Below, piece by piece: positions 1 to 5,386 of a stretch of DNA of 6,761 bases. The position numbers were made by a program, and so were the translations under genes. Origin of the DNA: an uncultured Methanobrevibacter sp. (GTDB taxonomy: Archaea > Methanobacteriota > Methanobacteria > Methanobacteriales > Methanobacteriaceae); contig CACZPT010000115.1 of NCBI GenBank assembly GCA_902783085.1, positions 1 through 6,761 of the forward strand. The letters run 5' to 3'. The notes beneath the pieces were generated by a model that was given only the letters and a program-made list of their open reading frames with translations, had not been told where the DNA came from and made no database searches. Numbering within the stretch: position 1 is the first letter of the stretch; every line of letters begins with the position of its first letter.

Positions 1-1
1 C

Positions 2-547
2 ATTCTCGTTAAAGGGGATGCAGCTGCTCACGCTGGAAGAGAAATGTCTGGCGGATACCTTGAAATCACTGGTAATACTAAAGAATTCACTGGTGCTTCT
101 TACATTGGTGAATGGAGAGGTATGACTGGTGGACAAATTGTTGTTGGAGGTAATGCCGGTAAACAATGTGGTGAATGTTTAACTGGTGGAAGAATTCATG
201 TTAAAGGTAACTGTGATATCTTAGCTGGTATTCACATGACTAAAGGTATCATTGAAATTGACGGTGATGTAAACCGTTGGCCTGGTGGACAAATGAAAAA
301 TGGTAACATTGTTATTCATGGATTCTTAGGCAGATTACTTGAAGGATTTGTACTTGATGGTATTGTTGTTGATCCGGAAGTTGATGGCGTAACTTTTGAA
401 GGTAAATACATCAAATATACTGGTGATATTGGTCTTAATGGTAAAGGTAATCTTTATTTAGATGCTGAAGCTAACAAAGAAAAATTATCCAGTTATGGTG
501 AATTAGACGACGAATATACTTCAATCAGAGAATATAGGAATTTATAA
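2..547 (+). CDS. fwdC: Formylmethanofuran dehydrogenase subunit C, 3' part (5' end outside window)
   Basis: FwdC/FmdC is the beta-helical subunit of formylmethanofuran dehydrogenase, the cytoplasmic complex that reduces CO2 onto methanofuran in the first step of methanogenesis. The frame is open from base 2, so the ATG at 44 is internal; 181 residues are visible against roughly 270 for the family, meaning about a third is missing. Visible are tandem Gly-rich beta-helix coils of the type GREMSGG, GEWRGMTGG, GECLTGG and GGQMKNG, followed by a C-terminal tail (FEGKYIKYTGD, NGKGNLYL) typical of this subunit. The distantly related GXGXG domain of glutamate synthase was considered, but the coil sequences and tail fit FwdC better. 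A CxxC (QCGEC) lies in one coil; its meaning is unknown. The gene is the last of its transcription unit, since a hairpin and T tract follow. Tungsten (fwd) versus molybdenum (fmd) isoenzyme cannot be decided here. Confidence 0.88.
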   Translation: MLVKGDAAAHAGREMSGGYLEITGNTKEFTGASYIGEWRGMTGGQIVVGGNAGKQCGECLTGGRIHVKGNCDILAGIHMTKGIIEIDGDVNRWPGGQMKNGNIVIHGFLGRLLEGFVLDGIVVDPEVDGVTFEGKYIKYTGDIGLNGKGNLYLDAEANKEKLSSYGELDDEYTSIREYRNL

Positions 548-573
548 TTCCTCTTTCTTTTTTTATTTTTTTT
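536..573 (+). terminator. Hairpin plus T-tract terminator after fwdC
   Basis: A perfect 7-bp inverted repeat, AGGAATT (536-542) and AATTCCT (546-552) around a 3-nt loop, overlaps the fwdC TAA stop and is followed by a T-rich run to 573 (T7, A, T8 at its end). Archaeal termination needs mainly the T run; the hairpin makes this look stronger than most. It probably separates the fwd operon from the small genes downstream, though read-through is possible because no clear TATA box is seen for the next gene. Confidence 0.6.
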
Positions 574-582
574 AGATTGTAA

Positions 583-588
583 GGTGAT
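583..588 (+). promoter_or_regulatory. Ribosome binding site that fixes the GTG start of the first 96-aa gene
   Basis: GGTGAT (583-588, preceded by AA) matches the GGAGGTGAT complement of the archaeal 16S rRNA 3' end. In-frame GTG codons lie at 584, 593 and 596. The one at 584 is inside this site and cannot be the start; 596 has 7 nt spacing and 593 has 4 nt. The choice of 596 also gives a protein that aligns from residue 1 with its neighbour paralog. Confidence 0.7.
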
Positions 589-595
589 TATTGTG

Positions 596-886
596 GTGGA
601 AGAGATTTTATTAACGGTAGATGAAGCAATTGAATATGTGAGAAACAATGTTAATGTTGGAGATACTTTAGAAATTTCTTACAATCGTATTTTTGCTCCG
701 GGTGAAGTTTTAGGTATTCTTGAAGAAGATGAAGAAACTGGGGAAGGACTTAGAGTTAATTTACAGTTAAATGGTGAAATTTTAAATCAGGCTGTAGAAA
801 TTGATTTTAATGAGATTTATGATGATTTACTTGAAATGAATCATATTACTGATGATAGGGAAGTTACTATTGAAATTGACTTTTAA
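596..886 (+). CDS. Uncharacterised 96-aa acidic protein, paralog 1
   Basis: Function unknown. The GTG at 596 is chosen because a GGTGAT ribosome binding site ends 7 nt upstream and because the product then has exactly the length (96 residues) of the next gene's product. The two align end to end without a gap, by hand count 37 of 96 identical, including the unbroken block LEISYNRIFA (residues 25-34) followed one residue later by GEVL. No signal peptide, membrane segment, cysteine or known catalytic motif is visible. The pattern is one helix (DEAIEYVRNN) and then alternating hydrophobic strand-like segments, suggesting a small alpha/beta or beta-barrel fold; this is inference. The protein is strongly acidic, with many Asp and Glu in the second half. 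From memory it could belong to a methanogen DUF such as DUF2097, which I cannot confirm. It lies between the fwdC terminator and a second T-rich stretch. Confidence 0.85.
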   Translation: MEEILLTVDEAIEYVRNNVNVGDTLEISYNRIFAPGEVLGILEEDEETGEGLRVNLQLNGEILNQAVEIDFNEIYDDLLEMNHITDDREVTIEIDF

Positions 887-893
887 TTAAATC

Positions 894-918
894 TTTTTTA
901 TAAATTTTTATTTTGTTC
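894..918 (+). terminator. T-rich terminator after paralog 1
   Basis: A T-rich stretch with runs of T6, T5 and T4 begins 8 nt after the TAA stop. There is no GC hairpin, which is normal for archaeal termination. With the TATA box that follows, it suggests that the two small paralogs are transcribed separately, at least in part. Confidence 0.5.
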
Positions 919-936
919 TACTAATTACGAACAATT

Positions 937-944
937 TTTATATT
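937..944 (+). promoter_or_regulatory. Archaeal TATA box (TTTATATT) for paralog 2
   Basis: TTTATATT, within the stretch TTTTTATATTATG, is close to the methanogen box A consensus TTTATATA. A transcript starting about 25 nt downstream (near 962-967) would leave a leader of about 15 nt before the ATG at 981. This also argues against the in-frame ATG at 945, which would lie upstream of the transcript start. Confidence 0.55.
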
Positions 945-968
945 ATGAAATTCATAATCTTTGTTAAT

Positions 969-974
969 GAGGTG
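969..974 (+). promoter_or_regulatory. Ribosome binding site GAGGTG of paralog 2
   Basis: GAGGTG lies 6 nt before the ATG at 981 and matches the archaeal Shine-Dalgarno sequence well. The earlier in-frame ATG at 945 has no such site, so translation should begin at 981. Confidence 0.75.
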
Positions 975-980
975 GATTTT

Positions 981-1271
981 ATGAAAGAATGTGAAATGTC
1001 TGTAAATGAAGCTGTACAATATTTAAAAGAAAATGTTAAAATTCATGATAACTTGGAAATTTCTTATAATAGAATTTTCGCTGAAGGTGAAGTGTTAAAT
1101 ATGGATTTTTCTGAATATTTTGGAAAACCAGGTTTTAAAATGTTGGTGTCTCTTGATGAGACTCATTTAAGTCCAACTATAGAGATAGATGTTTTAGAAA
1201 TTCAAGAAGATTTAATTGAGTTTACTCATTATCCAAAAGATGGTGAAGCTGTGGACGTTACTGTAGTTTAA
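981..1271 (+). CDS. Uncharacterised 96-aa acidic protein, paralog 2
   Basis: Function unknown; this is the second member of a tandem gene pair. The start at 981 is supported by a GAGGTG ribosome binding site 6 nt upstream and a TATA box at 937-944; the 12 extra residues of a start at 945 have no counterpart in the paralog. The product is again 96 residues and aligns without gaps to its neighbour: the N-terminal 39 residues are best conserved (23 identical by hand count), including LEISYNRIFA and GEVL, while the middle (residues 40-65) has diverged. It has one cysteine near the N terminus and no membrane segment or recognisable active site. The conserved N-terminal half is the likely shared functional surface. 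Its TAA stop directly abuts the nrpR stop codon on the other strand, inside a palindrome. Regulation by nitrogen is not supported: no NrpR-type operator lies upstream. Confidence 0.85.
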   Translation: MKECEMSVNEAVQYLKENVKIHDNLEISYNRIFAEGEVLNMDFSEYFGKPGFKMLVSLDETHLSPTIEIDVLEIQEDLIEFTHYPKDGEAVDVTVV

Positions 1272-1278
1272 CTACAGT
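1260..1278. terminator. Perfect palindrome spanning two convergent stop codons, possible bidirectional terminator
   Basis: ACTGTAGTTTAACTACAGT is a perfect 19-nt palindrome with one central base (9-bp arms 1260-1268 and 1270-1278). It contains the TAA of the second small gene (1269-1271) and the TAG of nrpR (1272-1274, minus strand), which touch with no spacer. Neither side has a long T run (TTT on the plus-strand side), so it is not a typical archaeal terminator. A role in stopping or stabilising both transcripts is inferred from its place. Confidence 0.5.
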
Positions 1279-2954
1279 TTATCCATTTCTTCGAAAGGTA
1301 TTAATTTTTCTACTGCTTTTACATTAATATTAATATTTTTTTCTTTAATAGCTGCAATGGTATTAAGACCACTGCCGGCTACGATTCCAAAATTATAATT
1401 GTCAACTTTAGCATTATAAACTAATTCTCTTGGTTTACCGATTTTATGTATTGAAAAACCGATTTTTGATAATTTATCTAAGAATTCCACACTATAATCT
1501 CTTGCAATGAATGGTATTTCTTTTACACTGGCAAGTAATCTAGTTGGTTCTACATTACTTGTTATTGAAGTCATATTTTTTGCAATAAATATATTGTGTG
1601 GATCAACAGTAGAACCAGTATATGAGATTAAATCAATGAATAGTGGGGGTTCAGTTAGTTCTAGCAATCCTCCGTATTTTGGTGTACTCATTATACCATT
1701 TTTTATTAATAGTCCATCAATACTTAAACTACAAACTGTAGCTATTCCAACTTTTTTCTCATCACTTGGATGTGGAATAATTTTATAAAATGGGTTAATA
1801 AATTTGGGATTAGCATCATATACTTCCCCCATTGTGTTTAATGCATTATCCAAGTAATCTTTAGGAATGTATGATACATTGGAAATTATATTTCCAGTTT
1901 TTTTCCTTACATCAAAATCAACCTGCTGAATTAAATTCCAAGATTTTGATAGTAAAAATGGAATTTTAGAGTCATGCTTAACTTTACTTTCTTTTAATTT
2001 AGTATTCGCATTTTCTACAATTGGAGATAAGTTCTTAAAATTTTCTAAATCTTCACCAATTTTTATATTAATATCATATCCAAGCTCTTGAGCCGCACAA
2101 AATGGGGTGATGCCTCCAATAATAGCAATTCCAACCATTCCAGATGTAACTGGTATTCCTAAAGTGTTTTCACCTTCATCTGAAATTGATATTACTCCAT
2201 TAATTCCGATATTTTTTAACTTATTTAAAATTTCAATAGTTTTGTCTTTTCCCACACTGGGGATTAATCTGAAGTTTGCAGGAATGTAACCTGTGCCTTC
2301 ATTAATCACATCTAACACTGATGTCATTTTGGGAGCTATAAATGCATCAAGTGGAGTTATTGATGTTTTTTTGTAAGAAATTAATTCTTTAAACTCTATT
2401 GGTTCATAATCTTCAATTTTTAGTAGTCCTCCATATAATGGTTGTGAAGCTATTCCTTCATTAAGTAAAATTCCGTCAATTGTTGTACCGCATATTGTTT
2501 TTATTTCAATTTCACTATTATTTTTAACATAATTTATATTAATGTAAGGACTCACAGAAAGACCACTTTGAAAAACATCTTTAATTATATTGTAGCTATC
2601 TTCATCATAAACAGTCGAAGTGTTAACTACAACATTTCCGGTTTTATCCATATAGTTGAAGTCAGTTAAATAAATTAATTCTTCAAATTTTGAGTATATG
2701 AAATCAACTTGATCATATATTAATCCTTTTTCAAGTTTTTCACGGCCTAAATTAGTAATTTGTCTTCCAGAATATCCCATTTTTTCAGTATAGCCTTTTT
2801 CGTCTAATATCTGCATGTGATATCTGACTGCACGTTCACCTAAGTTAAAACCTTTATCTTTTAATTCATCAGCGATTAATTTAGACCCGGTGGGTTTATT
2901 TTGTTTATTTAAGATTCTTAGAATTTCAATCATTCGGTGCTCTGATTCTGACAT
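1272..2954 (-). CDS. nrpR: NrpR, global nitrogen repressor (winged helix plus two NrpR domains)
   Basis: NrpR is the euryarchaeal repressor that binds GGAA-N6-TTCC operators at nif, glnA and amt/glnK promoters and is released by 2-oxoglutarate. The 560-residue product has an N-terminal winged helix-turn-helix (about 1-75, with KLIADELKDKGFNLGERAVR as the helix-turn-helix region). Two homologous NrpR effector domains follow (about 81-325 and 335-558). The duplication is visible in matching blocks about 252 residues apart, IDGILLNEGI...YGGLL (159-177) and IDGLLIKNGI...YGGLL (412-430), each followed by an LISY motif and an AP/AK-type MTS motif. Length and layout match single-chain NrpR of about 540 residues; some archaea split this into two proteins. 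The ATG has a GGGAG site 7 nt upstream. The gene starts 55 nt after the glnA stop on the same strand, and the gap holds a T6 run but no convincing TATA box, so co-transcription with glnA and self-repression are plausible. Confidence 0.93.
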   Translation of the reverse strand: MSESEHRMIEILRILNKQNKPTGSKLIADELKDKGFNLGERAVRYHMQILDEKGYTEKMGYSGRQITNLGREKLEKGLIYDQVDFIYSKFEELIYLTDFNYMDKTGNVVVNTSTVYDEDSYNIIKDVFQSGLSVSPYININYVKNNSEIEIKTICGTTIDGILLNEGIASQPLYGGLLKIEDYEPIEFKELISYKKTSITPLDAFIAPKMTSVLDVINEGTGYIPANFRLIPSVGKDKTIEILNKLKNIGINGVISISDEGENTLGIPVTSGMVGIAIIGGITPFCAAQELGYDINIKIGEDLENFKNLSPIVENANTKLKESKVKHDSKIPFLLSKSWNLIQQVDFDVRKKTGNIISNVSYIPKDYLDNALNTMGEVYDANPKFINPFYKIIPHPSDEKKVGIATVCSLSIDGLLIKNGIMSTPKYGGLLELTEPPLFIDLISYTGSTVDPHNIFIAKNMTSITSNVEPTRLLASVKEIPFIARDYSVEFLDKLSKIGFSIHKIGKPRELVYNAKVDNYNFGIVAGSGLNTIAAIKEKNININVKAVEKLIPFEEMDKL

Positions 2955-3009
2955 AAAATAGCTCCCTTAAATATTGTATCAGAATAATAAAAAACAAAGA
3001 AATAATAAT

Positions 3010-4365
3010 TTAGATATCTAAATATTTTCTTTGTTCATATCCGAATACTTGAACTCTATATTCGTCCCATTCTTTATACTTGAGTTCTAAGAATTTTGAA
3101 CTAATGTGGTCACCTAAAGATCCAAGTATAAGAGGGTCTTCTTCGAGTGCATGGTAAGCTTCCCATAAACTAGATGGCAATACTTTAATGCCCATTGCTT
3201 CCCTTTCTTCTTCAGTTAATTCATAAATATTGATTTCGGTTGGTTCACCAGGGTCAATTTTATTAACGATTCCATTAATACCTGCTTCTAACATAACAGC
3301 AAATGCTAAATATGGGTTACATGCTGGGTCGGGAGCTCTATATTCAATACGTGTTGCTTTTCCACGTGCTGCTGGAACTCTGATTAAAGCAGATCTATTT
3401 TTAAGACCATATGCTCTGTATACAGGTGCTTCATAACCTGGTACTAAACGTTTGTATGAGTTTACAATTGGATTAGTAATAGCGGTTATTGCAGGAGCGT
3501 GTTTAAGTAATCCACCCATAAAGTGTAATGCATCTTTTGATAATCCGGTATCACTATTAGGGTCGGAAAACAAGTTTTTTTCTCCTTTGAATACAGATTG
3601 GTGACAATGCATACCACTTCCGTTTACACCGAAAAATGGTTTTGGCATAAATGTTACTCTATAATCCATTTGGTCAAATGTAGCCATGTTATCTACAATA
3701 GCTTTAATAGCTTGTTTGAATGTAATTACTGCATCTGCAGTTTTTAATGCATCTTTAAATTTAAATGCGATTTCATTTTGTCCCGGAGCTACTTCGTGGT
3801 GAGATGCTTCGACTTCAAAATCAAGTTCTTCTAAGTTTAAGGTTAATTCTCTTCTGAAATCAGGACCTTTATCAAGAGGTTCTACGTCAAAGTATCCTGC
3901 ACGGTCGTATGGCATTGGATATCCTTCATCATCAATATCAACAATAAAGAATTCTGGTTCTGGACCAATGTTATATTGTAACCCCATTTTTGCAATTTTT
4001 GCTAAGGATTTTTTTAAGATACTTCTTGGGTCTCCAACAAATGGTTCATGTTCTGGAGTCCACACATCACATATAAATCTACATACTGCAGATTCTTCAG
4101 GCCTCCAAGATAATCTTGAATATGTATTAATATCTGGTTTTAAAACAAGATCACTTTCGTTAATTCCAACGAATCCGTCAATTGATGATCCGTCGAATAA
4201 CATACCTTCGGTAAATAAGTCTTCTACTTCATCTTCTTTAAATGGAATAACGATGTTTTTAACAGTACCATTTATATCTACAAACTGTAATCGGATAAAT
4301 TTAATATTATCTTCTTTCATTTGTTCTACAACAATTTTCATTTTTTCTTCGTCGATTTCACTCAT
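3010..4365 (-). CDS. glnA: Glutamine synthetase, type I-alpha
   Basis: This cytoplasmic dodecameric enzyme makes glutamine from glutamate, ammonia and ATP, the main entry point for ammonium. The start at 4365 gives 451 residues, normal for the family; a GGAG site lies 9 nt upstream, and the next in-frame ATG (4450-4452) overlaps the operator and would add 29 unrelated residues. Visible motifs are FDGSSIDGF (57-65), the metal and substrate motif EPEFF (136-140), EASHHEVAPGQNE (186-198), the ATP-site segment FMPKPFFGVNGSGMHCH (239-255), NSYKRLVPGYEAP (302-314) and the arginine region NRSALIRVPAARG (323-335). It lacks the extra segment and adenylylation context of beta-type enzymes, so it is alpha type. 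Gly67 replaces the arginine (Arg62 in B. subtilis) known to mediate glutamine feedback inhibition. Transcription is probably controlled by NrpR through two operators upstream, and nrpR itself follows 55 nt downstream. Confidence 0.97.
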   Translation of the reverse strand: MSEIDEEKMKIVVEQMKEDNIKFIRLQFVDINGTVKNIVIPFKEDEVEDLFTEGMLFDGSSIDGFVGINESDLVLKPDINTYSRLSWRPEESAVCRFICDVWTPEHEPFVGDPRSILKKSLAKIAKMGLQYNIGPEPEFFIVDIDDEGYPMPYDRAGYFDVEPLDKGPDFRRELTLNLEELDFEVEASHHEVAPGQNEIAFKFKDALKTADAVITFKQAIKAIVDNMATFDQMDYRVTFMPKPFFGVNGSGMHCHQSVFKGEKNLFSDPNSDTGLSKDALHFMGGLLKHAPAITAITNPIVNSYKRLVPGYEAPVYRAYGLKNRSALIRVPAARGKATRIEYRAPDPACNPYLAFAVMLEAGINGIVNKIDPGEPTEINIYELTEEEREAMGIKVLPSSLWEAYHALEEDPLILGSLGDHISSKFLELKYKEWDEYRVQVFGYEQRKYLDI

Positions 4366-4416
4366 CAAATCATACTCCAATATTTTCTTTAATATAGAAG
4401 TTTTCAAAAGATAGTC

Positions 4417-4430
4417 GGAAAATATCTTCC
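4417..4430 (-). promoter_or_regulatory. NrpR operator, distal copy in glnA leader (GGAA-N6-TTCC)
   Basis: GGAAAATATCTTCC is an exact GGAA-N6-TTCC site, the operator form defined for NrpR in Methanococcus maripaludis. It lies 20 bp downstream (in glnA direction) of the second copy and about 50 nt before the glnA start codon, so it should be in the transcribed leader. Repression through cooperative binding with the upstream copy is inferred. Confidence 0.85.
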
Positions 4431-4436
4431 TACCTA

Positions 4437-4450
4437 GGAAATAGTTTTCC
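4437..4450 (-). promoter_or_regulatory. NrpR operator, promoter-proximal copy (GGAA-N6-TTCC)
   Basis: GGAAATAGTTTTCC is a second exact match to GGAA-N6-TTCC. It starts about 10 bp downstream of the TATA box and covers the predicted glnA transcription start, a position that would block RNA polymerase rather than TATA-binding protein. The two operators are exactly 20 bp apart centre to centre, about two helical turns, so bound NrpR would sit on the same DNA face. Confidence 0.88.
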
Positions 4451-4459
4451 ACTTCATAT

Positions 4460-4467
4460 TATATAAA
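4460..4467 (-). promoter_or_regulatory. TATA box of glnA (TTTATATA)
   Basis: On the minus strand the sequence reads TTTATATA, an exact match to the methanogen box A. A start about 25 nt downstream falls near 4438, at the edge of the proximal NrpR operator, giving a leader of roughly 70 nt before the glnA ATG at 4365. Confidence 0.75.
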
Positions 4468-4593
4468 TGTTTTGAGAAATAGTACATTTAATAGCTATTT
4501 TGTTGTTTATAGTATATGAATGTGAATGTTTATTATTTCTAATTAGAATTTTGTATAGAATTTTATTAAATTAACTACATTTTATTCAATATA

Positions 4594-4610
4594 GAATAAG
4601 AAAAAATAAG
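4594..4610 (-). terminator. T-rich terminator after the E1-like gene
   Basis: On the minus strand CTTATTTTTTCTTATTC begins 16 nt after the stop codon of the E1-like gene. It is a hairpin-less T-rich signal of archaeal type and ends the reductase/E1-like transcription unit before the glnA promoter. Confidence 0.5.
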
Positions 4611-4626
4611 AATATTGATTTAATGT

Positions 4627-5382
4627 TTAAAGTTCTTCTTTGGAAAATGAGCCCAAATCTAATAAATCAAATGTTAAAATTTCTGGTGCAACAGTAACTT
4701 TACCTATGCCGGTGATTATTTTAAAAGCTTCAATAGCCTCAAGACATCCGATTAAGTTAGGTGTTGGTCCAATAACTGGTGGAACACCAGACGTTACTTT
4801 TGAAAGTTCGGCTAATACATCTTCAGTTAATTCTTTTCCTTTGGATGGCAGATTAAATATTTCCTCATAACCTGCTTTATCTTCAGGCATAAAGGTAGTT
4901 ATTTGGCCTAAAGTTCCATGAATCGCACCATGAATATATGGGATTTTATTCTCTTTTGCTTTTCTTGAAATGATAACTCTCGTCAATACATTGTCTAGAG
5001 CATCAATCACAATATCAGCATCATCAATAACTTCATTAACATTTTCGGTATTAACATGTTTTTTAAATGAATTTACTTTCACATACGGATTAATCAATCT
5101 GATTTTTTCACGAGCAACTTCACTTTTATCAAGACCCAAATCATTAACAGTTACTAATGTTTGCCTATTAAGATTAGATAAATCAAATGCATCTTCATCT
5201 ACAAGATTAAGTTCTCCAACACCCATTCTTGCAAGCATTTCTATTGTTTGGCCTCCGATTCCGCCACAACCAATAACAGCTATTTTCGAATCTTTAAATC
5301 TTTGTTGTTCACTTCTAGTTACAATACTCATTTGACGACTTATAATTTCCCAATACCCGTCACCAATATACCTAGTTGGCAT
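4627..5382 (-). CDS. E1-like adenylyltransferase, HesA/MoeB/ThiF family
   Basis: Proteins of this family adenylate the C-terminal glycine of a ubiquitin-like protein (MoaD, ThiS or archaeal SAMP) for sulfur transfer or protein conjugation. The product is 251 residues, starting at the ATG at 5382, which an AGGTGA site precedes by 4 nt; a longer in-frame reading to 5442 would overlap the reductase gene and lacks this support. Visible are the nucleotide loop GCGGIGG (38-44), the acidic ribose-binding residue in VDED (61-64), the NRQ arginine (72-74), Lys86 in the LDKSE segment and the DALDN motif (127-131), all as in ThiF/MoeB. It has only two cysteines (Cys39 and Cys213), so the two CxxC zinc motifs common in MoeB and ThiF are absent. 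The exact partner is unknown, and none is encoded in the window. The gene starts 4 nt after the reductase stop codon, so the two are probably co-translated. MoeB, ThiF or a SAMP-activating role cannot be separated here. Confidence 0.85.
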   Translation of the reverse strand: MPTRYIGDGYWEIISRQMSIVTRSEQQRFKDSKIAVIGCGGIGGQTIEMLARMGVGELNLVDEDAFDLSNLNRQTLVTVNDLGLDKSEVAREKIRLINPYVKVNSFKKHVNTENVNEVIDDADIVIDALDNVLTRVIISRKAKENKIPYIHGAIHGTLGQITTFMPEDKAGYEEIFNLPSKGKELTEDVLAELSKVTSGVPPVIGPTPNLIGCLEAIEAFKIITGIGKVTVAPEILTFDLLDLGSFSKEEL

Positions 5383-5386
5383 TTTT

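Larger units (their letters stand above)
4366..4626. other. Intergenic region between the E1-like gene and glnA
   Basis: This 261-nt gap holds no gene. Reading on the minus strand, it contains a T-rich terminator for the E1-like gene, then about 125 nt of very AT-rich sequence with short imperfect repeats (for example TAGAATTTT twice near 4543-4565), then the glnA TATA box, the two NrpR operators and a glnA leader of about 70 nt. I see no structured RNA or riboswitch in the leader. Confidence 0.6.

Noticed and set aside
2..547. Glutamate synthase GXGXG domain instead of FwdC, attractive because of the nearby nitrogen genes
   Set aside because: Coil sequences such as GEWRGMTGG and the C-terminal tail fit the formylmethanofuran dehydrogenase subunit better.
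537..551. GGAA-N7-TTCC as a third NrpR operator upstream of the first small gene
   Set aside because: The spacer is 7 bases, not 6, and the site forms the stem of a terminator at the fwdC stop codon.
945..980. Earlier start at 945 for the second small protein
   Set aside because: It overlaps the TATA box end, has no ribosome binding site, and adds residues absent from the paralog.
1881..1895. GGAA-N7-TTCC inside nrpR as an internal operator
   Set aside because: Wrong spacing, in the middle of a coding region, and the half-sites are AT-rich enough to arise by chance.
3968..4414. Open reading frame of 148 codons on the plus strand opposite glnA, and similar frames opposite nrpR, the E1-like gene and the reductase
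   Set aside because: They are antisense shadows of well-supported genes, with low-complexity Ser/Ile-rich products and no ribosome binding sites or family resemblance.
4366..4452. Longer glnA product starting at 4452
   Set aside because: The extra 29 residues do not resemble the glutamine synthetase N terminus, and the region contains both NrpR operators and the predicted transcription start.
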